Assembly (NCBI RefSeq): GCF_000192865.1
Contig: NC_015276.1
Location: 1,922,001 to 1,986,000 of the forward strand
Length of the DNA: 64,000 nucleotides
Direction: 5' to 3'
Source: Marinomonas mediterranea MMB-1
Lineage (GTDB): Bacteria > Pseudomonadota > Gammaproteobacteria > Pseudomonadales > Marinomonadaceae
Part shown: one piece after another, positions 54,399 through 63,876 of the stretch
Numbering within the stretch: the first letter of the stretch is position 1
Layout of the letters: each line of letters opens with the position of its first letter
Made by a program: the position numbers and the translations under genes
The notes under the pieces: generated by a model
Databases searched by the model: none
Told to the model about the DNA's origin: nothing
What the model saw: only the letters and a program-made list of their open reading frames with translations

Positions 54399-55661
54399 AT
54401 GGATAAATTACAGATAATCGGCGGTAAAACGCTGAACGGTACAGTGCGCGCTTCTGGAGCCAAGAACGCTGCGTTGCCTATTCTTGCTGCTACTTTGCTG
54501 ACAAAAGAAGAAATTACAATTCGAAATCTGCCTCACTTGCACGATATTACCACCATGCTTGAGCTACTTGGTTCAATGGGTTGTGGTGTTGTCGTCGATG
54601 AGCGTATGAATGTGCAGTTAGATGTGTCCACTCTTAATAACTGTGAAGCGCCTTATGAATTAGTTAAAACAATGAGGGCATCCATACTGGTACTGGGTCC
54701 ATTGTTGAGTCATTTTGGTAAGGCAATAGTCTCTCTTCCCGGTGGCTGCGCCATTGGTAGTCGACCTGTCGATCTTCATTTGCGTGGCTTAGAAGCCATG
54801 GGGGCAAACATCGTTGTCGAAAATGGAAACATTGTTGCGACAGTGACCGATCGCCTTAAAGGTGCGCGTATCTTTTTCGATAAAGTAACGGTGACTGGTA
54901 CAGAAAACCTATTGATGGCGGCAGCGTTGGCAGACGGCCAAACGATTCTTGAAAACTCTGCCAAAGAACCTGAAGTGGTAGATCTTGCCGAATGCTTGAT
55001 CAAGATGGGGGCTAAAATCACGGGTCATGGTACGGATACGATTGTTGTCGATGGCGTTGAGACGCTACATGGCACTAATTACTCAGTAATGCCTGATCGC
55101 ATTGAAACCGGAACGTTTTTGGTAGCCGGAGCGATTACTGGTGGCAAAGTTAAAGTCACGGAGACAAATGTAAAGTCTCTTGAAGCGGTTATAGCGAAGC
55201 TTGAAGAAGCTGGTGCTCAGGTGGAAACAGGCGACGATTGGATTGAACTTGATATGCAGGGACAGCGTCCTAAGGCTGTGAATATTAGTACTGCACCTTA
55301 TCCTGCGTTCCCGACTGATATGCAGGCTCAATTCATGGCTTTGAATTCTGTTGCGACGGGTGTCGGTCGTGTCATTGAAAACATCTTCGAAAACCGTTTT
55401 ATGCATGTAAATGAAATGGTTCGTATGGGTGCGGATATTGAAGTAAACGGTAATACAGCGATCATCAAAGGTTGTGATGGCCTAAAAGGGGCGCCAGTGA
55501 TGGCGACAGACTTACGTGCCTCTGCGAGTTTGGTTTTATCTGCTCTTGTGGCACAGGGCGATACTAAGATTGATCGTATCTATCATATTGACCGTGGATA
55601 CGAATGTATCGAAGAAAAACTCGGGGCTTTGGGTGCACGTATTTCAAGGGTTGTGAACTGA
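54399..55661 (+). CDS. murA: UDP-N-acetylglucosamine 1-carboxyvinyltransferase
   Basis: A 420-residue MurA, the first committed step of peptidoglycan synthesis. The N-terminus ASGAKNAALPI and the active Cys117 in LPGGCAIGSRPVDLHL are intact; the Cys predicts fosfomycin sensitivity. It starts 20 bp after ibaG and precedes hisG by 2 bp. Confidence 0.97.
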   Translation: MDKLQIIGGKTLNGTVRASGAKNAALPILAATLLTKEEITIRNLPHLHDITTMLELLGSMGCGVVVDERMNVQLDVSTLNNCEAPYELVKTMRASILVLGPLLSHFGKAIVSLPGGCAIGSRPVDLHLRGLEAMGANIVVENGNIVATVTDRLKGARIFFDKVTVTGTENLLMAAALADGQTILENSAKEPEVVDLAECLIKMGAKITGHGTDTIVVDGVETLHGTNYSVMPDRIETGTFLVAGAITGGKVKVTETNVKSLEAVIAKLEEAGAQVETGDDWIELDMQGQRPKAVNISTAPYPAFPTDMQAQFMALNSVATGVGRVIENIFENRFMHVNEMVRMGADIEVNGNTAIIKGCDGLKGAPVMATDLRASASLVLSALVAQGDTKIDRIYHIDRGYECIEEKLGALGARISRVVN

Positions 55662-55663
55662 TC

Positions 55664-56305
55664 ATGAAAGAAACATTAACGATAGCGCTTTCAAAAGGGC
55701 GCATTTTAGATGAAACGTTACCTCTGTTCGAGAAAGCTAATATTATTCCAGCAGAGGATATGAAAAAAAGCAGGAAACTCATTTTTGATACCAATCACCT
55801 GAATATCAAATTGGTTTTATTGCGAGCGACGGATGTGCCGACTTATGTAGAGCATGGCGTTGCTGATTTTGGTGTGGCCGGTAAAGATGTATTGATGGAA
55901 GCCGGTGCAAAAAACCTGTACGAATTGTTAGACCTAGAAATTTCTAAGTGTCGTTTAATGACGGCTGGTGTAGTGGGGGAGGCGCTTCCTAATCGACGTC
56001 TAAAGGTTGCGTCCAAATTCTCTAAAACAGCAAAATCATACTTCGCTGAACAGGGTATTCAAGCGGATGTTATCAAGCTATATGGTGCGATGGAACTTGC
56101 ACCTATTATGGGTTTAGCAGATTTAATTGTTGATATAGTTGATACAGGTAACACGCTTAGAGCGAATGGTTTAGAAGCCCGTGACCTTATTGCGAATATC
56201 AGTACTCGACTTGTGGTCAATAAAGCAGCCTACAAGACAAAGTACGAGCAAATTGAACCAATTATTGAGATGCTGCGTTCTGCTGTTCGTAACGAGGGAG
56301 AGTAG
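55664..56305 (+). CDS. hisG: ATP phosphoribosyltransferase, short form
   Basis: A 213-residue HisG (ALSKGRILDETLPLFEKA, LADLIVDIVDTGNTLRANGL). It lacks the C-terminal regulatory domain, so it belongs to the short form that works with a HisZ subunit; hisZ is not in the window and should be elsewhere. The open frame reaches 55604 inside murA, but ATG 55664 is the expected start. First step of histidine synthesis. Confidence 0.95.
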   Translation: MKETLTIALSKGRILDETLPLFEKANIIPAEDMKKSRKLIFDTNHLNIKLVLLRATDVPTYVEHGVADFGVAGKDVLMEAGAKNLYELLDLEISKCRLMTAGVVGEALPNRRLKVASKFSKTAKSYFAEQGIQADVIKLYGAMELAPIMGLADLIVDIVDTGNTLRANGLEARDLIANISTRLVVNKAAYKTKYEQIEPIIEMLRSAVRNEGE

Positions 56306-56308
56306 AAT

Positions 56309-57619
56309 ATGAAACTTGATATAAGATCATTCTCGACGACTCAAGATGACTTTAGGAAAGAGTTAGATGCGCTTTTAGCGTGGGACTCGGTTTCAGATGC
56401 TGGTGTACAGTCTAGCGTGGAAAATATTGTCAACGCTGTTCGCTCACGTGGCGACGAGGCTCTCATTGAGTTTACAAATAAGTTTGATCGCCGCACTGTA
56501 AGTGTGTCGTCAGAACTGGAATTAAGCCGCGATGATCTAGAAGCAGCAAGTGGTCGAGTTCCTGCTGATGTTCTAGAAGCGCTAGAAAAGGCCGCGGAGC
56601 GCGTACGTTCATATCATGAAAAGCAAATGGAAGGTCAGCGATCTTGGCAATATACAGAAGCTGATGGCACCATGCTGGGTCAACAGGTCTCGCCTTTAGA
56701 TCGAGTGGGTGTCTACGTGCCTGGTGGTAAAGCGGCTTACCCTTCTTCAGTACTTATGAATGTGCTTCCTGCACATGTGTCTGGCGTAAAAGAAATTATC
56801 ATGGTTGTGCCAACGCCAGATGGTGAAGTCAACGATATTGTAATGGCAGCTGCTTATATCGCAGGTGTTAGTCGTGTCTTTACTGTGGGTGGTGCTCAAG
56901 CTGTGGCGGCGTTGGCATATGGGACAGAGACCGTGCCGAAAGTTGATAAGATAGTCGGGCCTGGTAACATCTATGTTGCGACAGCAAAGCGCATGGTGTT
57001 TGGCGCGGTAGGGATTGATATGATCGCTGGGCCGTCCGAAATATTGGTTGTTTGTGATGGCAAGACCGATCCAGATTGGATAGCGATGGATTTGTTCTCG
57101 CAAGCTGAGCATGATGAAGATGCTCAATCGATTCTAATATCTCCAGATGCTGATTTCATAGGTGCTGTGAAGGCGTCTATGGAATTGCTTATCGAAGATC
57201 AGAGTCGAAAAGATATTATAAAGGCTTCTTTGGAAGGGCGCGGAGCGTTTATTCATGTTTCTGATATGAATGAAGCGATTGAGATTGCTAATATCGTCGC
57301 AGCAGAGCATTTAGAGCTGTCCGTGGAGTCTCCAGAGGAGTGGCTTCCTAAAATCAGGCATGCTGGTGCAATCTTTATGGGGCGTCACACGCCTGAAGCG
57401 CTGGGCGATTATTGTGCGGGGCCGAATCACGTTTTGCCAACCTCCGGTACAGCTCGGTTCTCTTCTCCACTGGGTGTATATGACTTCCAGAAGAGAAGTT
57501 CATTGATTTATTGCTCTCCTGAAGGAGCCAGTGAGCTCGGAAAAATTGCGTCGCCATTGGCGAGAGGGGAGTCTTTAGAGGCCCATGCAATGTCTGCTGA
57601 ATATCGTATTAAAGGCTAA
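56309..57619 (+). CDS. hisD: Histidinol dehydrogenase
   Basis: A 436-residue HisD (VGVYVPGGKAAYPSSVLMN, VDKIVGPGNIYVATAKR, GPSEILVV; zinc and catalytic His in AEHDED and AAEHLEL). It catalyses the last two steps of histidine synthesis. It starts 3 bp after hisG. In Pseudomonas hisC follows; here a different gene does. Confidence 0.97.
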   Translation: MKLDIRSFSTTQDDFRKELDALLAWDSVSDAGVQSSVENIVNAVRSRGDEALIEFTNKFDRRTVSVSSELELSRDDLEAASGRVPADVLEALEKAAERVRSYHEKQMEGQRSWQYTEADGTMLGQQVSPLDRVGVYVPGGKAAYPSSVLMNVLPAHVSGVKEIIMVVPTPDGEVNDIVMAAAYIAGVSRVFTVGGAQAVAALAYGTETVPKVDKIVGPGNIYVATAKRMVFGAVGIDMIAGPSEILVVCDGKTDPDWIAMDLFSQAEHDEDAQSILISPDADFIGAVKASMELLIEDQSRKDIIKASLEGRGAFIHVSDMNEAIEIANIVAAEHLELSVESPEEWLPKIRHAGAIFMGRHTPEALGDYCAGPNHVLPTSGTARFSSPLGVYDFQKRSSLIYCSPEGASELGKIASPLARGESLEAHAMSAEYRIKG

Positions 57620-57627
57620 TTTTATTT

Positions 57628-58200
57628 ATGCCTGAAGTGCGCCCCGGTAGTTTTTATTATCAGTTGCGAATGGTGATGCGCTATTTAGCCATTGCCATTC
57701 TAGTGGTTTTTGTTATTGGTCTGTTCTTGCCTTCGACCTATAAAGTGACTCGCTCTGTGATCATCGACTCTACGCTTGATGATGTAATGGATGTGATTCA
57801 TTCAGAGCAAGCTTTACAAAAATGGATGTATGTCAAAGAGGGTCGAGTCGTAACTAGTGAGGCGGCGTTAGACGGCCTGTTAGTGGGCAATGAGCTTAAG
57901 TCTGGTCTGGCTTTTGATATCTCTTATGATGACCCCAATAAAGTTGGGACATTGCATGTGCTTTCTGTGTCGGGTTCCAGTCTTCATTTTGAGGTGGTGC
58001 CACGCCAGAATGCAGCAGTTGTTGATAATCTAATTCAAGCTTCTCAGGTAGATGACGGGATTCAGGTGGTCTGGACTGTAAACGGAGAGCTTAATGCTGG
58101 TTTGTTTAGTTCTTATATTGCGATGTTTGCTAATAGAGTAGCGGGTCGAAACTTTGAAATCAGTCTTAAAAATCTAAAAAACTTGGTTGAGCAGTCATAG
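57628..58200 (+). CDS. Membrane-anchored SRPBCC/START-like protein of unknown function
   Basis: A 190-residue protein with an N-terminal TM segment (about residues 18-36) and a C-terminal domain that looks like the SRPBCC/polyketide-cyclase fold (TYKVTRSVIIDSTLDDVMDVI start; EVVWTVNGEL strand near 150). It starts 8 bp after hisD on the same strand, in the position where hisC is usual. Such domains bind hydrophobic ligands; no catalytic residues can be assigned. No direct link to histidine synthesis is apparent. Confidence 0.7.
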   Translation: MPEVRPGSFYYQLRMVMRYLAIAILVVFVIGLFLPSTYKVTRSVIIDSTLDDVMDVIHSEQALQKWMYVKEGRVVTSEAALDGLLVGNELKSGLAFDISYDDPNKVGTLHVLSVSGSSLHFEVVPRQNAAVVDNLIQASQVDDGIQVVWTVNGELNAGLFSSYIAMFANRVAGRNFEISLKNLKNLVEQS

Positions 58201-58279
58201 GTTCTCATTAAGTTTTTATTAAAGCTTGGTACTATCAAGTTATTCCGCGATGATTGTTTCCCTCTTCGTCCATTGCGTC

Positions 58280-58308
58280 GCCTTATCACTGAAAGTGTGA
58301 AATAAGGC
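58280..58308. other. Hairpin in the convergent region before degS
   Basis: Arms GCCTTAT (58280-58286) and ATAAGGC (58302-58308), with inner CACT/AGTG pairing. No T tract; possibly a weak terminator between the convergent SRPBCC and degS genes. Confidence 0.4.
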
Positions 58309-58350
58309 TTCGCTCATGACCTTCGTTTAAGGTCTCCAAGATCTTATGTA

Positions 58351-59388
58351 CTATGTGCCTAATGTTGGTTGCTCTTCCAGTTTTATTTTTGTTTGGTAAG
58401 ACTGAGTGCCGCGAATTCCTATGACTGTTATTTCGTCTTTTGGTTTTAAAGAGCCGACGTAAGATTGTGTAGTCTTGGCCTCGATTGTTTCATTTCCATT
58501 GATGTTGATAATGACGTCCCCTACCTCTAGACCTGCTTTCTTCGCTGGGCTGTGAGGAGCAACTTTGGTGATCAGTAACCCTTTTTTGGCTGCCAGATGG
58601 AAGGTAGATGCAAGCGCTGAGTTTATCTGCTCGACTTCGATGCCGAGGTAGCCACGAATCACTTTTCCTGATGATATGATTTCATTCATGATTTTGACTG
58701 CGTCATTGATTGGCGTAGCGAACCCAATTCCTTGAGATCCACCTGAACTTGAATAAATAGCGGAGCTGATGCCGACGAGCTGGCCTTTCATGTTGATGAG
58801 TGCGCCGCCTGAATTTCCCGGGTTGATTGCAGCGTCCGTTTGTAAAAAATTCTCATAGGTATTTAGGCCCACTGTATTTCGTCCTTTTGCACTGATTATG
58901 CCTGCGGTAACCGTTTGTCCTATACCAAAAGGGTTGCCTATGGCTAATATCTTATCTCCGATACGCAGTTTATCGCTGTTTCCAAGTGGAATGGTTGGAA
59001 GGTCTGAGTTGTCAATGCGGATGACAGCAAGATCGGTGGCAGGGTCGCTTCCAACCAGCTTCCCTAATAGTTGTCTTTTACTGGGGAGGGCTACAATGAT
59101 ATCCGTCGCTCCTTGTACTACATGGTGGTTGGTTAGGATGTAACCATTAGAGCTAATGATGACGCCTGAACCTAAGCTGGAGATGGTTTTTCGTTGTTGG
59201 TTTGAAAGTGGCGTGGATCGCGTTCGACTCGTGTATATGTTAACAACCGCTGGGCTTGCTTGTGAGGCTGCATCTGCATAGCTATCAACCTCTGTCGTAT
59301 GTTTTAATTGCCATAATAAGGTTGCTAGGCCAAAGCAGATGCCTGCTAAAATATAAATAACCCAATGTGAATAATGCTGACGTTTCAT
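58351..59388 (-). CDS. degS: Periplasmic serine protease, DegS/AlgW-type
   Basis: A 345-residue protease with an N-terminal TM anchor (about 8-26), a trypsin-like domain with His89 (TNHHVV), Asp119 (PATDLAVI) and Ser193 (NPGNSGGAL), and one C-terminal PDZ domain (about 245-335). The single PDZ plus anchor is the DegS/AlgW architecture, which cleaves the anti-sigma factor RseA/MucA to release sigma-E. Divergent from the nif3-type gene. The rseA/mucA genes are not in the window. Confidence 0.92.
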   Translation of the reverse strand: MKRQHYSHWVIYILAGICFGLATLLWQLKHTTEVDSYADAASQASPAVVNIYTSRTRSTPLSNQQRKTISSLGSGVIISSNGYILTNHHVVQGATDIIVALPSKRQLLGKLVGSDPATDLAVIRIDNSDLPTIPLGNSDKLRIGDKILAIGNPFGIGQTVTAGIISAKGRNTVGLNTYENFLQTDAAINPGNSGGALINMKGQLVGISSAIYSSSGGSQGIGFATPINDAVKIMNEIISSGKVIRGYLGIEVEQINSALASTFHLAAKKGLLITKVAPHSPAKKAGLEVGDVIININGNETIEAKTTQSYVGSLKPKDEITVIGIRGTQSYQTKIKLEEQPTLGT

Positions 59389-59403
59389 TGATAAGGAGTT
59401 ACC

Positions 59404-60165
59404 TTGCAGCGAGTTGAATTTGAAAAACGTTTAAAAAGTTTGCTAACCCCGCACTTATTTCGTGATTATGCGCCAAACGGTTTGCAGGTTGAGGGTAAGG
59501 ATACCATATCAAAAGTCGTTACAGGAGTGACCGCGTCTCAGGCTTTAATTGATAGGGCGATTGAATTAGAGGCTGACGCCTTAGTTGTGCATCACGGTTA
59601 CTTTTGGAAAGGGGAAGCGCCAGAAATCAAAGGGATGAAGTATCGTAGGATTAGTGCTTTGATTAAAAATGACATTAATTTGTTCGGCTATCATTTGCCT
59701 TTGGACGCTCATCCAACTTATGGAAATAATTCAGGTCTCGCAGTGGCGTTGTCCTTAAGTGACTTTTCTTCTCTTGAGCAAGGAAAGCCATTGAATGAAT
59801 CCATTGGTTTGGTTGGAGAGTTAGCCCAACCTGAGAGTGGTTTGGCTTTTAAGGCGCGTGTAGAGAAGGCCGTTGGTCGTGATGTTTTGTTTGAGCAGAC
59901 AAGCAATGCCGCCATTAAGCGAGTGGCATTATGCACAGGGGGAGCTCAGGGCTATATTACGAAAGCAGTAGAATGTGATGCGGATGTATTTATAACGGGG
60001 GAGGTGTCTGAAAAAACCATACACGAAGCGCGTGAGTTAGGTATACACTTTATTGCAGCGGGACATCATGCTACAGAACGGTTCGGACCTATGGGGTTAG
60101 CTGAATTTATTTCAGAGGAGCTAGGGTTGGATGCAGAGTTTGTTGATATTGATAACCCTGCATAG
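59404..60165 (+). CDS. Nif3-family (GTP cyclohydrolase I type 2-like) metal protein
   Basis: A 253-residue YbgI/Nif3 protein with conserved His motifs (VVHHGYFWKG, YHLPLDAHP, GHHATERFGP) that bind a dinuclear metal centre. Cellular role unsettled in the family. The TTG start follows AAGGAG with 8-nt spacing. It is divergent from degS and conserved beside it in this lineage. Confidence 0.93.
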   Translation: MQRVEFEKRLKSLLTPHLFRDYAPNGLQVEGKDTISKVVTGVTASQALIDRAIELEADALVVHHGYFWKGEAPEIKGMKYRRISALIKNDINLFGYHLPLDAHPTYGNNSGLAVALSLSDFSSLEQGKPLNESIGLVGELAQPESGLAFKARVEKAVGRDVLFEQTSNAAIKRVALCTGGAQGYITKAVECDADVFITGEVSEKTIHEARELGIHFIAAGHHATERFGPMGLAEFISEELGLDAEFVDIDNPA

Positions 60166-60221
60166 CGAAGAATAGGAGGTGTGCTGTTTAGGGGTTATTG
60201 GCGTTTCTAAGATGTATAACT

Positions 60222-60248
60222 AAAAAAAGAGGCAAAGCCTCTTTTTTT
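60222..60248. terminator. Bidirectional terminator
   Basis: Perfect 12-bp stem AAAAAAAGAGGC / GCCTCTTTTTTT with a 3-nt loop between the convergent nif3-type and zapG genes. Runs of A and T on either side make it work on both strands. Confidence 0.92.
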
Positions 60249-60257
60249 GTGTTTGTG

Positions 60258-60707
60258 CTAAATGCTTCTGTTTGGTTCGAGTTCTGATGGCTGAGGTTTT
60301 AATCCATAGCCTTCAGTTAACATGCCTTCTGCACTGTCTTCTTTGGACGCATAGTCTTTTGGTGGTTGAGCTTCAGCAACTTTTTCCACGTCAGATTCGT
60401 CAATAGATGTCGGTTGTGCGCTGATGGTTGCAGTGCTTAAATGCTCAGCTCCTTTTGTTATGCTTTTGCGAAGCTCTGATACGCGCTTCTCAAGCATAAT
60501 AAGTTGCTCGTTTGTTGCCGTAAAGTAGTCATCAACCATGACCTGTTTACGATCGAGCTCTTGTTGTACTGAATCAATAGTTAACCCTTTGGACGCTGCG
60601 CGATTTTGTGCGCCTTTTTGCGAAACGTTTTTAGCTACAATTGCGATGATAAAGCCTAAAACGGCCCCAGTTAAAAATACGATGATATCGAAAACTTCTA
60701 AGTTCAT
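60258..60707 (-). CDS. zapG: ZapG (YhcB, DUF1043) cell-division/envelope protein
   Basis: A 149-residue protein with one N-terminal TM segment (about 6-25) and a coiled coil (about 40-95), then a disordered tail rich in Glu/Pro/Ser. YhcB/ZapG links cell division with envelope synthesis. The TM segment plus the DRKQVMVDDYF core fits the family. It is divergent from zapE. Confidence 0.88.
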   Translation of the reverse strand: MNLEVFDIIVFLTGAVLGFIIAIVAKNVSQKGAQNRAASKGLTIDSVQQELDRKQVMVDDYFTATNEQLIMLEKRVSELRKSITKGAEHLSTATISAQPTSIDESDVEKVAEAQPPKDYASKEDSAEGMLTEGYGLKPQPSELEPNRSI

Positions 60708-60833
60708 GACTTACTCCCAAAAATCATTATGCTGATTATAGCTGAATTGGCCTCTGGGTAGTACAGATAAAGCTTTAGTTTACGTATGATTTTGTTAGAA
60801 TTTATACCTACATTAAATCAACGATATAGAATA

Positions 60834-61943
60834 ATGACGCCTTTATCTCGCTACAAAGAAGACCTTAACCGCCCCGACTTCAATTATGATCCGGCTCAAG
60901 AAGAAGCTGTTGAAGCGCTACAAGAGCTATTTGATCGAATTACAAATAAGCCAAGAGCAAAGCGTGACAAAGGAAATGGATTGTTCGGGCTTTTTAAGAA
61001 AAAGCAGCCAGAAATAAGCGTTGAAACAGGGCTTTATTTTTGGGGTGGTGTAGGGCGCGGCAAGACCTACTTAATGGATTCGTTCTTTGAGTGCCTTCCA
61101 ACTGAGCGCAAACTTCGATTGCATTTCCACCGTTTTATGCAGATGGTACATCAAGAGTTACGTAAGCTCGAAGATACTAAGAATCCATTGGAAATTGTCG
61201 GTAAGCAAATATCAGAAAAAGCAGAAGTGCTGTGTTTTGATGAATTTTTCGTTACTGATATTACGGATGCGATGATTCTTGCTGGTTTGCTAGAACAGTT
61301 ATTTATAAATGGTACAGTGTTGGTTGCAACCTCCAACATTGAACCAGATGGCCTATATAAGAATGGGCTTCAACGTGCACGCTTTTTGCCAGCCATTGAT
61401 TTAGTTAATAAGCATACACGTGTGATGAATGTAGACGGTGGTGTTGATTATCGATTGCGGACTTTAAAACAGGCTAAGCTCTATCATTTTCCGTTAGACG
61501 ATGCAGCTAAAACGTCATTAGAAGAGCGTTTTAAAAGTTTGGCACCAAACAGTGCTAGCACAGAAATCGGTGGCGCGATTGAGATAGAAGGTCGCAATAT
61601 TCCATTGATTAAAAGTTGCGAAGATGTGGCTTGGTTTGATATCAAAGCGCTCTGTGATGGGCCTCGCAGTCAGGTCGACTATATAGAGATAGCGAAGCTG
61701 TTTTCAACCATTATTATTTCGGATTTGCCGCAATTTGACACTTCACGTGAAGACATGGCTCGTCGCTTCATCAATTTAGTGGACGAGTTTTATGACCGTC
61801 ACGTGAAGGTTATCTTTTCAGCTGAGGTGGCGATTCCTGATATTTACCGAGGGACTCGTTTGTCCTTTGAATACGATAGAACCGTTTCTAGGTTGTTGGA
61901 GATGCAGTCGGAAGAGTATCTGTCGTTAGAGCATAGGCCTTAA
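60834..61943 (+). CDS. zapE: Cell-division ATPase ZapE
   Basis: A 369-residue AFG1-like P-loop ATPase: Walker A GGVGRGKTYLMD, Walker B VLCFDEFFVTD, and the ARFLPAIDL segment. ZapE associates with the Z-ring under low-oxygen or other stress. The frame opens at 60786, but ATG 60834 is preferred. It is followed by a hairpin and then rplM. Confidence 0.93.
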   Translation: MTPLSRYKEDLNRPDFNYDPAQEEAVEALQELFDRITNKPRAKRDKGNGLFGLFKKKQPEISVETGLYFWGGVGRGKTYLMDSFFECLPTERKLRLHFHRFMQMVHQELRKLEDTKNPLEIVGKQISEKAEVLCFDEFFVTDITDAMILAGLLEQLFINGTVLVATSNIEPDGLYKNGLQRARFLPAIDLVNKHTRVMNVDGGVDYRLRTLKQAKLYHFPLDDAAKTSLEERFKSLAPNSASTEIGGAIEIEGRNIPLIKSCEDVAWFDIKALCDGPRSQVDYIEIAKLFSTIIISDLPQFDTSREDMARRFINLVDEFYDRHVKVIFSAEVAIPDIYRGTRLSFEYDRTVSRLLEMQSEEYLSLEHRP

Positions 61944-61957
61944 TGACGGCGGTTTTG

Positions 61958-61990
61958 CTTCATCACCGTTACAACTGATCGGTGATGAAG
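61958..61990 (+). terminator. Hairpin after zapE
   Basis: Perfect 11-bp stem CTTCATCACCG / CGGTGATGAAG with an 11-nt loop, followed by a T-rich stretch that is interrupted by G/A. Probable terminator of zapE. Confidence 0.75.
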
Positions 61991-62053
61991 GTGTTTGTCT
62001 TTTATTTATTTCTTTTATTTGCTAAAAGGCTTTCTAATAGGTTGTATTTTAAG

Positions 62054-62059
62054 TATAAT
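62054..62059 (+). promoter_or_regulatory. Probable rplM-rpsI promoter -10 box
   Basis: A TATAAT hexamer about 110 bp upstream of rplM. The matching -35 region (TTTCTA at 62031-62036) is weak. The leader between would be long enough for the L13-type autoregulatory structure, but I could not trace one. Confidence 0.5.
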
Positions 62060-62166
62060 TCGCACCGCTTATTTTGAGCACGGTACGTTAGTGGGGCATT
62101 CAACCTACTAACCAATAATAATAGGTATTGACATGCTATAAGCATGTAATTGAAAGGGTTTTTTTA

Positions 62167-62595
62167 ATGAAAACTTTTACTGCTAAACCTGCTGAAGTAC
62201 GTCGCGACTGGTTCGTGGTTGATGCTGATGGCAAAACTCTAGGTCGCTTGGCTACCGAAATCGCTCGCCGTCTACGCGGTAAGCATAAAGCTGAATACAC
62301 TCCACACGTTGACACTGGCGACTACATCGTCGTTATCAACGCAGAGAAAGTTCGCGTTACTGGTAACAAAGCTGCTGCAAAACAATACTACCGTCACACT
62401 GGTTACCCAGGTGGCTTACGTTCAATGAATTTCGAGAAGTTGATTGACCACGCTCCAGAGCGTGTTCTTGAACTTGCCGTTAAAGGTATGTTGCCAAAAG
62501 GTCCTCTAGGCCGCGCAATGCACAAGAAAATGAAAGTGTATGCTGGTACTGAGCACCCACACACTGCTCAACAGCCTCAAGAACTTAACATTTAA
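62167..62595 (+). CDS. rplM: 50S ribosomal protein L13
   Basis: A 142-residue L13 (MKTFTAKPAEVRRDWFVVDADG..., GMLPKGPLGRAM). The frame opens at 62128, but ATG 62167 is the conserved start, with AAAGGG upstream. First gene of rplM-rpsI. Codons are strongly optimised, as expected for high expression. Confidence 0.98.
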   Translation: MKTFTAKPAEVRRDWFVVDADGKTLGRLATEIARRLRGKHKAEYTPHVDTGDYIVVINAEKVRVTGNKAAAKQYYRHTGYPGGLRSMNFEKLIDHAPERVLELAVKGMLPKGPLGRAMHKKMKVYAGTEHPHTAQQPQELNI

Positions 62596-62609
62596 TACGG
62601 AAGGTCAAT

Positions 62610-63002
62610 ATGTCAGCTACTCAATACTACGGTACTGGTCGTCGTAAAACGTCAACCGCTCGTGTTTTTCTTAAAGCAGGTACTGGTAACCTAGTTATCA
62701 ATAACCGTACTCTAGACCAATACTTCGGTCGTGAAACTGCTCGCATGGTTGTTCGTCAGCCTCTTGAGCTTGTTGAAGCTACTGAAAAATTCGACGTATA
62801 CATCACTGTTAAAGGTGGTGGTATCTCTGGTCAAGCAGGTGCTATCCGTCACGGTATCACTCGCGCATTGATGCAATACGACGAAACTCTACGTCGCTCT
62901 CTACGTTCTGCCGGTTACGTTACTCGTGACTCTCGTGCAGTTGAGCGTAAGAAAGTTGGTCTTCGTAAAGCACGTCGTCGTCCTCAGTTCTCTAAGCGTT
63001 AA
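62610..63002 (+). CDS. rpsI: 30S ribosomal protein S9
   Basis: A 130-residue S9 (QYYGTGRRKTSTARVF) ending in the conserved basic tail RRRPQFSKR that reaches the P-site tRNA. It lies 14 bp after rplM and shares its promoter. Confidence 0.98.
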   Translation: MSATQYYGTGRRKTSTARVFLKAGTGNLVINNRTLDQYFGRETARMVVRQPLELVEATEKFDVYITVKGGGISGQAGAIRHGITRALMQYDETLRRSLRSAGYVTRDSRAVERKKVGLRKARRRPQFSKR

Positions 63003-63027
63003 TATTTTCGCTTTCGGATTTCGAACA

Positions 63028-63057
63028 AACGCCTGCCATATGCAGGCGTTTTTTTTG
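63028..63057 (+). terminator. Rho-independent terminator of rplM-rpsI
   Basis: 10-bp stem AAACGCCTGC / GCAGGCGTTT with a 5-nt loop and a run of eight T residues. Confidence 0.95.
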
Positions 63058-63252
63058 CGCTATTTTTAGCACTGCTTTTGCGTAAAGAGTTGTGGATTTA
63101 GGTCTGAGGGGGATTTTTGAAGCCCTTTTTAGTGAATATCTGCAATGCATCATAAGAGAGTGTCTTTGGGTTGATCCTTTGCTTTCTTAGTCTGTTTCAT
63201 CAAGTATATAATCTCCTAACCTTATTCTTTTCATGACGAACGGAGTCCAGTA

Positions 63253-63876
63253 GTGTCTCGTCATTTGCATCAATCTTCACGTAGACGTTTTTTAGTTGGG
63301 GCCACTGGCGCGATGGGAGTGGCGAGTGCAATAGGCGTTGCTACGCCTTTTGTCTGTGCGCTAGCACCCAACGAAAAAGTGAAACAACAGCGCTTACCCG
63401 TCCAAGTCGATGTATCTAAAATTGAGCCGGGCGCGATCGTGACAGTGGCTTGGCATGGCCTTCCTGTTTGGGTTTTAAGGAGGGCAAAAACAAGTTTGCT
63501 TGCTTTAGAAGAGCATGTTTCTATACTTGCAGATCCAGAATCCAGTCGCTCACAACAGCCAGATAACACCCGAAATACATTCCGTTCTATCCGACCAGAA
63601 ATTGCTGTTTATGTTGGTCGATGTACGCACTTAGGCTGTACTCCAAACTACCGGCCCTTGATTGCGTCTTCTGCTTCTGAAGGGATGGTTTCTAAAGAAT
63701 TGGGTGAAGATTGGTATGGTGGCTTCTTCTGCCCGTGCCACGGTTCTAAATTTGACCTAGCGGGAAGGGTTTACAAAAATATGCCTGCGCCCACCAATTT
63801 AGAAGTGCCGCCGTATCGCTTTATTAGTGATGATGTGCTCGAAATAGGAATAACAGGAGACGGCGATAATGTCTAA
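63253..63876 (+). CDS. petA: Rieske iron-sulfur subunit of the cytochrome bc1 complex
   Basis: A 207-residue Rieske protein with a twin-arginine signal/anchor (SRRRFLVGATGA), and the cluster motifs CTHLGC (Cys124, His126, with Cys129 for the disulfide) and CPCHGS (Cys160, His163, with Cys162). It accepts electrons from ubiquinol in respiration. The start is GTG 63253 after a CGGAG site. It overlaps petB by 8 bp. Confidence 0.95.
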   Translation: MSRHLHQSSRRRFLVGATGAMGVASAIGVATPFVCALAPNEKVKQQRLPVQVDVSKIEPGAIVTVAWHGLPVWVLRRAKTSLLALEEHVSILADPESSRSQQPDNTRNTFRSIRPEIAVYVGRCTHLGCTPNYRPLIASSASEGMVSKELGEDWYGGFFCPCHGSKFDLAGRVYKNMPAPTNLEVPPYRFISDDVLEIGITGDGDNV

